A DNA stretch of 39,088 nt from Deltaproteobacteria bacterium (GTDB lineage: Bacteria; Desulfobacterota; DSM-4660; Desulfatiglandales; Desulfatiglandaceae): assembly GCA_022340265.1 (NCBI GenBank), contig JAJDOH010000148.1:1-39088 (forward strand), in the 5' to 3' direction. The translations under genes and the position numbers were made by a program. This document shows positions 28,101 through 35,289 of the stretch, piece after piece. Position 1 is the first letter of the stretch. Each line of letters starts with the position of its first letter. The notes below the pieces were generated by a model that saw only the letters and a program-made list of their open reading frames with translations, was not told the DNA's origin and made no database searches.

Positions 28101-28247
28101 AAAATCCACGGATGCTTCAGCTATTTCAAAATTGTCGCTGATGAGGCGACATGCTTCCAGCGGATCATCATCACTGTATTCCAGATGAAAAAGAATCTGA
28201 AGAGCCAACTCGCGGGCCCTTCTTCGCTCCCCTGTAAAATGCTTCAT
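25173..28247 (-). CDS. leuS: NusB and leucyl-tRNA synthetase in one open frame
   Basis: The frame encodes 1024 residues without a stop. Residues 1-140 are NusB ([19 protein letters not shown]..., [39 protein letters not shown]), the antitermination factor that acts with S10. Residues 141-166 are an unmatched linker. Residues 167-1024 are a full-length LeuRS (858 residues) with HIGH at 213-216, the editing domain, and KMSKS at 778-782. The ATG for residue 167 could start leuS separately. This is either a true fusion, two proteins from one frame, or a sequence error that removed the nusB stop. ATG 28247 is chosen because the 45 upstream codons overlap ribH. Confidence 0.85.
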   Translation of the reverse strand: MKHFTGERRRARELALQILFHLEYSDDDPLEACRLISDNFEIAEASVDFSRDLVRGVCHRKTILDRIISRSSKHWRLERMARLDRSILRLATYEMLYLENIPPRVSLDEAVELGKRFGSEDSSRYINGVLDNIFNTLDTLEDALVGLSRESEPDAKGPFESIGKVDMKYNPLELEPIWQNRWEKADIFKAAEDPSKEKYYLLEMFPYPSGKIHIGHVRNYTIGDVVARYKRMCGKNVLHPMGWDAFGMPAENAAIENNTHPAKWTYENIENMKAQLKRMGFSYDWDRELATCDPDYYRWEQLVFLEMHEKGLAYRKKTHVNWCEKCQTVLANEQVEDGCCWRHPEQEVAIKEMNSWFLKITDYAEDMLEYCEKLPGWPDRVLSMQKNWIGKSHGAAIRFPMVGPEEAIEVFTTRQDTLYGATFMCLAPEHPMVKEIIKRSPREKEVLDFVARTLKMDTFMRTADFTAKEGVFTGRYCLNPMTREEIPIFVANFVLFDYGTGAIMAVPTHDQRDFEFARKYSLKLRVVIKPEDAELTEKDMTEAYVDQGILVNSGPFNGQRNLEALDSIADYLEEQGIGHKTVNYRIRDWGISRQRYWGAPIPMIHCDACGIVPVKKEDLPVVLPLDLDMRSNGGSPLPFDPSFTETACPKCASKARRETDTMDTFVESSWYFDRYACPDYQDGPLDAKRVDYWLPVDQYIGGIEHAILHLLYSRFYTRVLKDLGHIGIKEPFTNLLTQGMVCKATQACPQHGYLLPKEVENDRCTRCGAEVINGNIVKMSKSKKNVVDPQELIDRYGADTVRMFCLFASPPDKDLEWSEQGVEGSHRFLLRIWRLVVDNLEDLKTVNAFDEKSELKEPLKSVHRKTHETIKKVSDDIENRFHFNTAISAVMELVNETNQFLNAGEQRNAIAWSVVRKAVETTIILLSPVAPHITDHLWKMMGHEGFLLNAPWPDFREEALVTEKKLIILQVNGKVRSRIEVAASSSDEEIEALALADEKVQRHLKGKPVKRVIVVQKKLVNVVI
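27747..27763 (-). promoter_or_regulatory. possible independent leuS start within the fused frame
   Basis: The ATG (27749-27747) begins [12 protein letters not shown], the usual LeuRS start. AGGAAA lies about 8 bases upstream and may serve as a ribosome binding site. In the +1 frame a TAG occupies 27763-27761, just before the AGGAAA. This is where a nusB stop would be expected if one base were gained or lost upstream. Confidence 0.45.
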
Positions 28248-28278
28248 GATTTTTTGCGAGGCATCAGCGGTACAGCTT

Positions 28279-28746
28279 TTATGGAATGGCTTTGAGTAAA
28301 TTGACCATTTCAATGGCCGCCATTGCCGATTCAAAGCCTTTGTTTCCGGCTTTGCTGCCGGCGCGCTCAATGGCCTGTTCAATATTATCCGTCGTCAAAA
28401 CGCCAAATGCGATTGGTACGCCCGTATCCAGAGATACGCTGGCGATCCCTTTGGAAACTTCATTGGCGACATAGTCGAAATGTGAGGTTGCCCCTCGAAT
28501 GACGGCTCCCACGCAAATAATGGCGTCATATTGGGCACTCACAGCGAGTTTTTTGGCCACCACCGGCATTTCAAAAGCGCCGGGCACCCAGAATAGCGTA
28601 ATGTCTTCCTTTGCAGTTTCGTGCCTGACCAGTGCGTCCACGGCCCCTTCCATTAATTTGCTTGAAATAAACTCATTGAAACGGCTTGCGATAATGGCAA
28701 ACCGCATCCCCTTTGCTATCAACTGACCCTCTATTATGTTGACCAT
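28279..28746 (-). CDS. ribH: 6,7-dimethyl-8-ribityllumazine synthase
   Basis: The 155-residue product condenses ArPP with 3,4-dihydroxy-2-butanone 4-phosphate to form the lumazine. Motifs are the substrate loop [25 protein letters not shown] with the catalytic His, GVLTTDN and [11 protein letters not shown]. The start at 28746 follows GGAGGG and gives the standard N-terminus; 44 upstream in-frame codons are not family-like. It lies 44 bases after ribBA and 31 before nusB, the usual order. Confidence 0.95.
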   Translation of the reverse strand: MVNIIEGQLIAKGMRFAIIASRFNEFISSKLMEGAVDALVRHETAKEDITLFWVPGAFEMPVVAKKLAVSAQYDAIICVGAVIRGATSHFDYVANEVSKGIASVSLDTGVPIAFGVLTTDNIEQAIERAGSKAGNKGFESAMAAIEMVNLLKAIP

Positions 28747-28790
28747 CAGGCCCTCCATATTGATCATCGGGCAAACACAAAGATTCGCTT

Positions 28791-30002
28791 TTAAGAAATG
28801 CCTACCTTCTCCAAAAGATGTCCCAGTTTCTGGCATTTGGTTGACAGATATCGAATGTTTTCCGGTTTTGGCACACATTCAATGGGAACCCTGCCTGTCA
28901 CTTTCAACCCGTAACCCTCAAGGCCGACAATCTTTTTGGGATTGTTGGTAATCAATTTCATTTTTCGAACACCCAGTGCCACCAAAATCTGAGCACCCAC
29001 ACCGTAGTCCCGCAAATCGGCAGCAAACCCAAGTTCTTCATTGGCCTGAACCGTGTCAAAACCTTTGTCCTGTAGCTCATAGGCCTTGAGTTTGTTGGCC
29101 AGGCCGATACCACGCCCTTCCTGTTGAAGATATAGAATAACACCCCGGCCCTCTTCCTCAACGATGGCCATGGCCCTTTTCAACTGTTCTCCGCAGTCAC
29201 AGCGGTAGGAACCAAAAACATCTCCTGTCAAACAGCTTGAATGTACACGAACCAGAATGTCCGCATCCGAGTCGATTTCCCCTTTTACCAAGGCCAGATG
29301 CTCATACTCATCGATATCGTTGACAAAGGCTATGGCCTTAAATTCACCGTAAGGTGTGGGAAGGGTCGTTTCAGCGCCTTTTTGAACAAACGACTCTGTC
29401 CGCATTCGGTAGGAAATAATATCCGCAACCGAGGCGATTTTAAGGTGGTGTTCTTCGGCAAAGGTTTTCAGATCCGGAAGGCGGGCCATGGTTCCGTCCT
29501 CCTTCATGATACCGCAGATCACGGCAGCCGGCTTGAAACCGGCCAGCCGTGCCAGATCAACGGACCCTTCAGTCTGCCCTGTTCTGAAAAGAACCCCTCC
29601 CCTTCTGGCACGCAATGGAAAGACAAATCCTGGTTGAACCAGGTCTTCAGGCACGGCACCATCGGCCACAGCCGTCAGGATGGTGTGTGCCCTGTCAGCG
29701 GCACCCATTCCCGAACGCATGCCATGCGCAGCGGCAATTGAAACCGTAAAGGCTGTTTTGTACGGAGAACGATTTTCTTCAACCATCTGTTTCAGGCCCA
29801 GTTTTTCCACGACGGCGGGGTCAAGAGCGAGGCAGATAAGACCGCGCGCATACCGGGACATGAAATTAATGGCTTCCGGCGTGATCTTTTCCGCCGCGAT
29901 GGTCAAGTCCCCCTCATTTTCCCGATCCTCGTCATCTACGAGGATAATCATTTTTCCCTGCTTTAAATCTTCGATAACCTCTTCAATTGAACTGATTTCC
30001 AT
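28791..30002 (-). CDS. ribBA: RibBA: GTP cyclohydrolase II with probably inactive RibB half
   Basis: The product is 403 residues. The C-terminal half (about 205-400) is an intact RibA: zinc cysteines C257, C268 and C270 ([14 protein letters not shown]), QEGRGIGL and TNNPKK. The N-terminal half has the RibB fold and [10 protein letters not shown] (23-32), but the residues matching E. coli RibB His153 and Glu174 are Q143 and G164. RPGH reads QPGF (123-126), and the TTG-SAADR region reads RSGMGAADR. The spacing E28-Q143-G164 equals E38-H153-E174 in E. coli, so the alignment is firm. DHBP formation is probably lost. ATG 30002 lies one base after the ribE stop. Confidence 0.9.
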   Translation of the reverse strand: MEISSIEEVIEDLKQGKMIILVDDEDRENEGDLTIAAEKITPEAINFMSRYARGLICLALDPAVVEKLGLKQMVEENRSPYKTAFTVSIAAAHGMRSGMGAADRAHTILTAVADGAVPEDLVQPGFVFPLRARRGGVLFRTGQTEGSVDLARLAGFKPAAVICGIMKEDGTMARLPDLKTFAEEHHLKIASVADIISYRMRTESFVQKGAETTLPTPYGEFKAIAFVNDIDEYEHLALVKGEIDSDADILVRVHSSCLTGDVFGSYRCDCGEQLKRAMAIVEEEGRGVILYLQQEGRGIGLANKLKAYELQDKGFDTVQANEELGFAADLRDYGVGAQILVALGVRKMKLITNNPKKIVGLEGYGLKVTGRVPIECVPKPENIRYLSTKCQKLGHLLEKVGIS

Positions 30003-30003
30003 T

Positions 30004-30666
30004 TTATTTACCAAAGCCGTATTTCAGTAGGGTCTCAAGGGTGACCCCTGAAGACGTCCTTTCTCTCTTTTCCGATGGTTCTGTTAAAAGTAATTTCTCT
30101 ACATATTTTCCGATGAGATCGGTTTCAACGTTAACCGGTTCGCCGACATTTTTTCTGAGCAACGTTGTTTCTGCTCCGGTGTGGGGAATGATATTTACAT
30201 CAAAAAATTCATTTTCACAAGCATTAATGGTCAGACTGATGCCATCAACAGCGATGGAACCCTTTTTAATAATATACCTGGATAGGCTTATGGGGATCTC
30301 GATTCTCAAAAGCCAGGAATTGTTTTGTGCCTCTTTTTTAGTGATTTTGCCGATGCCGTCCACATGCCCCAGCACCAGATGTCCACCGAGACGATCCATA
30401 AGACGCAATGCCCGTTCCAGATTCACATGATCGCCCTGTTTCATAAGTCCCAGCGTACTTCTGGACAAGGTTTCGCCCGAAACGTCCATGTAAAGGGCAT
30501 CTGCCTCCATTCGGGACACGGTGAGGCACACCCCGCTAACGGAAACACTGTCACCCAGTTTGCACCCAGCCATTTCAAACAACGGTGCAACACAGATCTC
30601 CATATGATCCTGCATACGATGCATGCCCTTTATCCTGCCTATCCCCTCGGCAAGTCCGGTAAACAT
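30004..30666 (-). CDS. ribE: riboflavin synthase, alpha chain
   Basis: The product is 220 residues and dismutates two lumazine molecules to riboflavin. The two internally similar halves are visible: MFTGLAEGIG at the start, SGVCLTV and GGHLVLGHVDG in the first, VDGISLTIN and IPHT in the second. The start at 30666 follows GGAGA; a TTG two codons upstream is less likely. The leader to the upstream REC-GGDEF gene is 53 bases, too short for an FMN riboswitch. Confidence 0.93.
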   Translation of the reverse strand: MFTGLAEGIGRIKGMHRMQDHMEICVAPLFEMAGCKLGDSVSVSGVCLTVSRMEADALYMDVSGETLSRSTLGLMKQGDHVNLERALRLMDRLGGHLVLGHVDGIGKITKKEAQNNSWLLRIEIPISLSRYIIKKGSIAVDGISLTINACENEFFDVNIIPHTGAETTLLRKNVGEPVNVETDLIGKYVEKLLLTEPSEKRERTSSGVTLETLLKYGFGK

Positions 30667-30719
30667 TAGCAAGTCTCCACGATCGATTGATACATTCAGG
30701 CCTCAAAAAAAAAGCGTCA

Positions 30720-31658
30720 TCAAACTGAAAAGATTTTCCCCCTGACCCTGTTTCTCCCTTCGTTCTTGGCTCGATATAGGGATTTATCCGCCTCGCCAAC
30801 AATGCTTTCATGGGGAAAGGTGCCATTTTCTGCGGATGGTTTGAAGCCTACCACACCGAAACTGGCGGTAATTCGTATATCCTTTTCCTCATATGAGGTG
30901 ACACTTCCAGCTACAGTCTTTCGAAGCCTTTCCGCAGACGACATGGCACTTTCGAAACCTGTTTCAGGCAGCACTATCAGGAACTCCTCGCCGCCATAGC
31001 GGGCAACCCAGTCAACATCATTTCTCAGGCTTTCCTTGATCCAACCAACGAAGTTCTTGAGGATCAGGTCTCCCGCCTGGTGACCATAGCTGTCATTGAT
31101 GCGTTTAAAGTGGTCAATGTCCGTCATCACCAAAGAAATGGGTCGACGGTAGCGTGTGGCGCGGGTGATCTCCTTGCTGAGGTATTCATCCATATAGGTC
31201 CGGTTGTAACAACCCGTGAGTTTGTCCGTAATGGAGAGAATCCGGATTTTCTCATAGGCTTCCTTTAGCGATTTTTCCAGTTTCAGAATCCGAAGCGCTG
31301 TTTTCAACCGGGCTTTCAGTTCGGATCGATCAAACGGTTTTGTGAGATAATCGTCTGCTCCCGCTTCAAGTCCCACAATAATGTCTTTTTTGGAATCCCT
31401 GCCGGTAATTAGGAAGATATACACATAGCCTTCCGTGGGATTTTCTCTGATGGCCCGGCATAACTCAAGTCCGTCCATCTCAGGCATTCCCCAATCAGTT
31501 AGAATAATGGGGAAAAATCTTCGCTTAAATACGTTAAACGCCTCCCGGCCATTTACGGTGGATACCACTTCGTAACCCGCTTGGCGCAAGTTCATTTCCA
31601 TCAGTTTTCGAGAAACCGCATTATCTTCGGCGATGAGTATGGGAAAATCGTTTTTCAA
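30720..31658 (-). CDS. response regulator with GGDEF output (diguanylate cyclase)
   Basis: The product is 312 residues. A REC domain (about 4-122) has E11-D12, phospho-acceptor D55 (LTDWGMPEMDG) and K107. The GGDEF domain has DIDHFK (180-185), NDSYGH and GGEEF at 222-226, so it should make cyclic di-GMP. The I-site position 213-216 reads NDVD, with the arginine one position too early, as in the protein at 17027. The start is TTG 31658, with GAGGA eight bases upstream; TTG 31673 is possible. It precedes ribE by 53 bases and may lead that operon. Confidence 0.87.
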   Translation of the reverse strand: MKNDFPILIAEDNAVSRKLMEMNLRQAGYEVVSTVNGREAFNVFKRRFFPIILTDWGMPEMDGLELCRAIRENPTEGYVYIFLITGRDSKKDIIVGLEAGADDYLTKPFDRSELKARLKTALRILKLEKSLKEAYEKIRILSITDKLTGCYNRTYMDEYLSKEITRATRYRRPISLVMTDIDHFKRINDSYGHQAGDLILKNFVGWIKESLRNDVDWVARYGGEEFLIVLPETGFESAMSSAERLRKTVAGSVTSYEEKDIRITASFGVVGFKPSAENGTFPHESIVGEADKSLYRAKNEGRNRVRGKIFSV

Positions 31659-31720
31659 GAATGCGTTCCTCAAGTGCCTGTCGCCGCTTTTTCCGAAAGA
31701 TTCTGTGTGGATGACTTAGA

Positions 31721-31748
31721 ATTTAACATAGCCCCACCGTTTTGTTAA
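31721..31748 (-). promoter_or_regulatory. possible promoter of the REC-GGDEF/rib operon
   Basis: On the minus strand TTAACA (31748-31743) and TTAAAT (31726-31721) are spaced by 16 bases, about 60 bases before the TTG start. The -10 is weak. Confidence 0.3.
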
Positions 31749-31828
31749 GAAAATATTTGTCATCACAGGGAAAAATGCAGCCGAAGGCGGCAGGGCGAGA
31801 AATCAAGCAAGATGCAGGACCCGAGATC

Positions 31829-31857
31829 TTGACTCCACAAATACCCGACACTATATT
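31829..31857 (+). promoter_or_regulatory. promoter of the MBL hydrolase/Fur-FeoA operon
   Basis: TTGACT (31829-31834) and TATATT (31852-31857) are spaced by the optimal 17 bases, 35 bases before the ATG at 31893. I looked for a Fur box overlapping it and saw no convincing one. Confidence 0.6.
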
Positions 31858-31892
31858 CGTAGCGATTGCATAATTCCAGATCGGAGTCTCAC

Positions 31893-32789
31893 ATGCCGGA
31901 AATTTTTCTACCCATACAACAGGACCTCCCCGGATTCAACCCCTTTTTTGGTTCCTGGCTCTCCCAGGGCGATATAAATTTCATGGTGGATCCGGGACCC
32001 GCGAATACCGCCGATCGGTTGATTGCGTCTATGGAAGCCTCGGGAATTAAGCGATTGGACTACATTTTAATTACCCATATCCACATCGATCATGGGGGCG
32101 CGCTGTTCGAAGTCCTCAACCGCTATCCGGAAGCAAGTGCCATCTGTCATGAAAAAGGTGTCCCTCATCTGGTGGACCCATCCAGATTATATGAAGGGAG
32201 CCTTAAAGTACTGGGAGATCTGGCGAGGGCTTATGGAGCACCCAAGCCGGTTGAAAAAGAGCGCTTGATACCTCACACCGCATGTCCGGTTCATGGCCTG
32301 AAAGTCATTGAAACCCCGGGACATGCTATTCACCACCTCAGTTTCACATATGAGAAAAGGCTTTATGCAGGAGAGGCCGCAGGGAACTACTTTATCGTTA
32401 ACGGGCAGGAATATTTGCGCCCGGCGACACCTACCAGGTTTTTCCTGGACGTCTTCAGCAAAAGCGTCGATCGACTGCTCACCCTGGAAGACCAACCGAT
32501 CCGTTATGCCCATGTGGAAAGTGCTGAAAAAGGGCATCGATTGTTGCGCCTTTTTAAGGATCAACTCCGGCTATGGGAATCCGTCATCGGTGAATGCGTT
32601 GGTGAGGGGGGCCGAAAAACGGATATGATCAGACATGCTGTGGACCGGTTGTTGAAAGAGGATTCCCGCCTTGCGGCATTTGAGAGTATGGATGAAAATA
32701 CGCAAAAGAGAGAAAGAATTTTCATGGCAAACTCAGTTAACGGTTTTGTGGGGTTTTTCGAAGAAAGAGCCAAGGAGCAGCGTTATTGA
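31893..32789 (+). CDS. MBL-fold metallohydrolase
   Basis: The product is 298 residues with the metallo-beta-lactamase fold. The metal motif is H62-I-H64-I-D66-H67 (THIHIDHGG), then H144 in ETPGHAIHH. The position usually taken by a bridging Asp in a GD pair appears to be E161 in LYAGEAAG. The C-terminal 90 residues are helical and may bind a substrate or partner. The substrate is unknown. The start at 31893 follows CGGAG. The Fur-FeoA gene starts three bases after its stop, so the two are co-transcribed. Confidence 0.85.
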   Translation: MPEIFLPIQQDLPGFNPFFGSWLSQGDINFMVDPGPANTADRLIASMEASGIKRLDYILITHIHIDHGGALFEVLNRYPEASAICHEKGVPHLVDPSRLYEGSLKVLGDLARAYGAPKPVEKERLIPHTACPVHGLKVIETPGHAIHHLSFTYEKRLYAGEAAGNYFIVNGQEYLRPATPTRFFLDVFSKSVDRLLTLEDQPIRYAHVESAEKGHRLLRLFKDQLRLWESVIGECVGEGGRKTDMIRHAVDRLLKEDSRLAAFESMDENTQKRERIFMANSVNGFVGFFEERAKEQRY

Positions 32790-32792
32790 ATA

Positions 32793-33479
32793 ATGGAAAA
32801 TCTTGACTTTCTTGAAAAATCCAATTTTCGATCACTGCTTGAAGCAGATGGTGCGGACCGCATTCAGGACAAACTGGTGGTGATCGATGTGTTCTTGAAC
32901 ACGGAAGAACACATTACCCTTGAAGAGATGATGCGATTTCTTGGGGAAGCGGGTTATGACTTTGATTCGGGATTTGTGAAACATTGCCTGCATCGTATGG
33001 TGGATCTGGGATTTGCACAGCGAAAAACCTTTGAAGGACAGCCCGTTCGATATGAGCATCGACATTTGGGTCGCCATCATGACCACCTGGTTTGCACCAA
33101 ATGTGGAAAAATCGCTGAGTTTGCCAACGAGGACATTGAACGCTTACAGGTGGAAGTCGCGGCCAGCTACGGGTTTCACATGCTTCAACACCGAATGGAA
33201 ATATATGGCCTGTGTTCAAATTGTTGCTCGGAAAGAAAACCATTGATACCGCTGACCATGGCCAAAGCCGGCGAAACCGTTCTGGTGCGGGATGTGGCAG
33301 GATGCAAACATAAGCAAGGGAGACTGGCCTCAATGGGTTTGAGACCGGGTGATCGTATCGAAATCATCAACGATACCGGTGGCGGAAGGGTCATCTTGGG
33401 GCTTGGCAGCACCCGCCTGGCCATCGGCAGGGGAATGGCCAATAAAATTATGGTGTCGCCGGTAAAAGATAATCCCTGA
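32793..33479 (+). CDS. Fur-family regulator fused to a FeoA domain
   Basis: The product is 228 residues. Residues 1-148 are a Fur-type metalloregulator: a winged helix (about 22-88), the metal motif HHDH at 95-98, and structural zinc cysteines C101-x2-C104 and C141-x2-C144. Residues about 152-224 form a FeoA-like SH3 domain (MAKAGETVLVRDVAG..., RLASMGLRPGD, RLAIGRGMANKIMV). DtxR-type regulators often carry such a domain; on a Fur it is unusual. It may bind ferrous iron or the FeoB transporter, or aid dimerisation. No feoB is in the window. It follows the MBL gene by three bases. Confidence 0.88.
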   Translation: MENLDFLEKSNFRSLLEADGADRIQDKLVVIDVFLNTEEHITLEEMMRFLGEAGYDFDSGFVKHCLHRMVDLGFAQRKTFEGQPVRYEHRHLGRHHDHLVCTKCGKIAEFANEDIERLQVEVAASYGFHMLQHRMEIYGLCSNCCSERKPLIPLTMAKAGETVLVRDVAGCKHKQGRLASMGLRPGDRIEIINDTGGGRVILGLGSTRLAIGRGMANKIMVSPVKDNP

Positions 33480-33498
33480 CCGGAAGACTTCAAATCGC

Positions 33499-34173
33499 TT
33501 AAACGGCTTTTTGCAGCAATTCTCTGAGCCTGTCTCGAATGACCCTGATCATTCTTTCACCGCGACTTCGATAATGGTAACGGGCCCTTTTTGGAGGACT
33601 GACCCAATCGGGACAATGTCTCAGTGCCAGTTTGATAATGGCCAGCTCGTCATCGAGTATAAATCTTCGAAAAACCATGGGTAAAGGCGGGAGGCAAAAT
33701 TCCGATTTTGAGATGGAGGCGGCCCAATCCACAATGTAGGGCATGCCGTCAGCGCCCAGGAGGGTATTGGGCGCCCGTTTCAAATCACAGTGGGCCACTC
33801 CCCGCTGATGAATGGCATTTACCAGGTTTTCCATGGCATCAAAAAAATGAAACGGCAGCAGCACTTCCTTTTCCAGGTTTTCAAGGCTCCTGCCCGGAAT
33901 TTCGGCAACTGCGAGGGCAAGCCCCTCGATGACACCGTAAAACGCGGGCACGCCTTTAATGCCTGCGAGTCTGCCATACGCCTTTGCTTCACGCCAGATG
34001 AGGAAGCGCCCCGCAATATGCCTGAACAGAAACCGGTTGCGGCTGAAATCCTTGACCACCGCACGAATCCCATCTTTTTCAATGACCCAGATGGTCGGCC
34101 TGGTGTTGGAAGACTTTCTCAGAACGCCGCAGTTGGCTTCCGGCAGATCCGCTAATTTGAGATCATGAAACAT
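33499..34173 (-). CDS. small protein-kinase-like (RIO/Kdo-kinase-like) protein
   Basis: The 224-residue product has a reduced kinase core: K41 (VVKDF) and E62 (WREAKAYGRL) for ATP, catalytic loop H128-C-D130-LKRAPN136, and D149 in IVDW in place of DFG. The C-terminal lobe is short and basic. This pattern occurs in lipopolysaccharide core heptose/Kdo kinases and RIO-like kinases. It could phosphorylate an envelope sugar, but no LPS gene is adjacent. It is convergent with the Fur-FeoA gene. Confidence 0.75.
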   Translation of the reverse strand: MFHDLKLADLPEANCGVLRKSSNTRPTIWVIEKDGIRAVVKDFSRNRFLFRHIAGRFLIWREAKAYGRLAGIKGVPAFYGVIEGLALAVAEIPGRSLENLEKEVLLPFHFFDAMENLVNAIHQRGVAHCDLKRAPNTLLGADGMPYIVDWAASISKSEFCLPPLPMVFRRFILDDELAIIKLALRHCPDWVSPPKRARYHYRSRGERMIRVIRDRLRELLQKAV

Positions 34174-34288
34174 TCAACGACCCTTCTTTTGAGACATAGT
34201 GGTTTCCCATTTCTTTCAGCTGAATTTCCGGTTCTTTTAACAGGTGAGCGGTATTTTTTCAAGAAAGCACGTTCAAAAAAACCGATTC

Positions 34289-34300
34289 CTGAAATTTCAG
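34289..34300. promoter_or_regulatory. 12-base perfect palindrome upstream of the solute-binding protein
   Basis: CTGAAATTTCAG is a perfect inverted repeat just before the presumed -35 region of the gene at 34405. It could be an operator for a dimeric repressor. Nothing else supports this. Confidence 0.3.
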
Positions 34301-34309
34301 CGATTGTTT

Positions 34310-34338
34310 TTGCAATTGGAGGAAAAATAAAGTATGAA
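34310..34338 (+). promoter_or_regulatory. weak promoter of the solute-binding protein gene
   Basis: TTGCAA (34310-34315) and TATGAA (34333-34338) are spaced by 17 bases, 66 bases before the ATG. Both boxes are partial matches. Confidence 0.3.
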
Positions 34339-34404
34339 TAATTACTCATTGGTAATGAAATAGACATATTTGAAATGGATTTTAGCAAAAGAGGAGGAAA
34401 GATC

Positions 34405-35232
34405 ATGAAAAAAGCAGGGATTTTGTTTGCCATTTTGCTGACAATGACCATGCTCTGGGGATGCCAGCACACCCAAGTAGACGGAGGGGTTGCGCAGTCT
34501 GTTACGGCAATGGATCGCATTTCAGAGAGCGGACAACTGGTCGTGGGAACAGCCGGGAGTATGCCGCCACTTAACATGACCACCAAGGATGGGGAGATCA
34601 TCGGCCTAGAACCCGAAATGGCCAAAATGATGGCGGAAGCCATGGGCGTAAAGGCAACCTTTAAAACCATGCCCTTTTCGCAGCTTCTTCCTGCGCTTGA
34701 AGCGGGAAAAGTGGATATGGTGATGTCCAACATGACCATTACCGGTAAGCGAAATATGAAAGTTGCTTTTGTGGGGCCCTATTTTATTTCAGGTAAAACC
34801 TTTTTGACCACGGAAAAATGGGTTGCTTCTGCCAAACAACCTGAGGAAGTGAACAACGCCAATACCAAACTGACAGCGCTTCGGGGTTCCACCAGTCAGC
34901 AATTTATTGAGGAGGTTTTTCCAAAGGCCACGCTCCTTCTGGGAAAGGATTACGACGCGTGCGTTGCCATGGTACTTGACGGCAAGGCGGCTGCCATGAT
35001 CGCCGATTATCCCATTTGTTTGCTCTCTGTCATCCGGTACCCCGATCATCAGCTGATCTCGGTGGTTCCCCCGTATACCTATGAGCCTATTGGAATTGCC
35101 ATTCAAAAGAACGACATCCTGCTGGCCAATTGGCTCGAAAACTTCCTGGAGACCTTGGCGGGCAGCGGTGATTTGAAAGAACTTCAGGATAAATGGTTCG
35201 AAGGCGGCAGTTGGATCGAAAAACTTCCGTAA
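34405..35232 (+). CDS. ABC transporter substrate-binding lipoprotein (amino-acid type)
   Basis: The product is 275 residues, family 3 of bacterial solute-binding proteins. The signal sequence ends in a lipobox with C20 (MLWGCQHT). The mature part shows SGQLVVGTAGSMPPLNM, GLEPEMAKMMAEAMGV, ALEAGKVDMVMSNMTIT and KLTALRGSTSQQF, typical for polar amino-acid binders. The start at 34405 follows AGGAGG; ten in-frame upstream codons are ignored. No permease or ATPase gene is adjacent and a terminator follows, so it is an orphan binding protein. Confidence 0.9.
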   Translation: MKKAGILFAILLTMTMLWGCQHTQVDGGVAQSVTAMDRISESGQLVVGTAGSMPPLNMTTKDGEIIGLEPEMAKMMAEAMGVKATFKTMPFSQLLPALEAGKVDMVMSNMTITGKRNMKVAFVGPYFISGKTFLTTEKWVASAKQPEEVNNANTKLTALRGSTSQQFIEEVFPKATLLLGKDYDACVAMVLDGKAAAMIADYPICLLSVIRYPDHQLISVVPPYTYEPIGIAIQKNDILLANWLENFLETLAGSGDLKELQDKWFEGGSWIEKLP

Positions 35233-35259
35233 CTTTTGTTCAGGTATTGAAGATCTGAT

Positions 35260-35286
35260 AACGCCCTCGGAAGAGGGCGTTTTTTA
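35260..35286 (+). terminator. Rho-independent terminator
   Basis: AACGCCCTC (35260-35268) pairs perfectly with GAGGGCGTT (35273-35281) through a GGAA tetraloop and runs into five T. It ends the solute-binding protein transcript and lies just beyond the stop of the convergent argC. Confidence 0.92.
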
Positions 35287-35289
35287 TGC

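Noticed and set aside
30667-30719. FMN riboswitch before the riboflavin genes
   Set aside because: The space before ribE is only 53 bases and shows none of the conserved RFN elements. ribD follows nrdR with no gap, so it has no room for one either.
34334-34363. Nine-residue leader-like ORF before the solute-binding protein
   Set aside because: GGAGG lies upstream, but the spacing is about 11 bases, the peptide has no run of regulatory codons, and no attenuator hairpin follows.
34152-34739. 195-codon open frame on the - strand
   Set aside because: Most of it is antisense to the substrate-binding protein, which has a clear signal peptide, ribosome binding site and family motifs.
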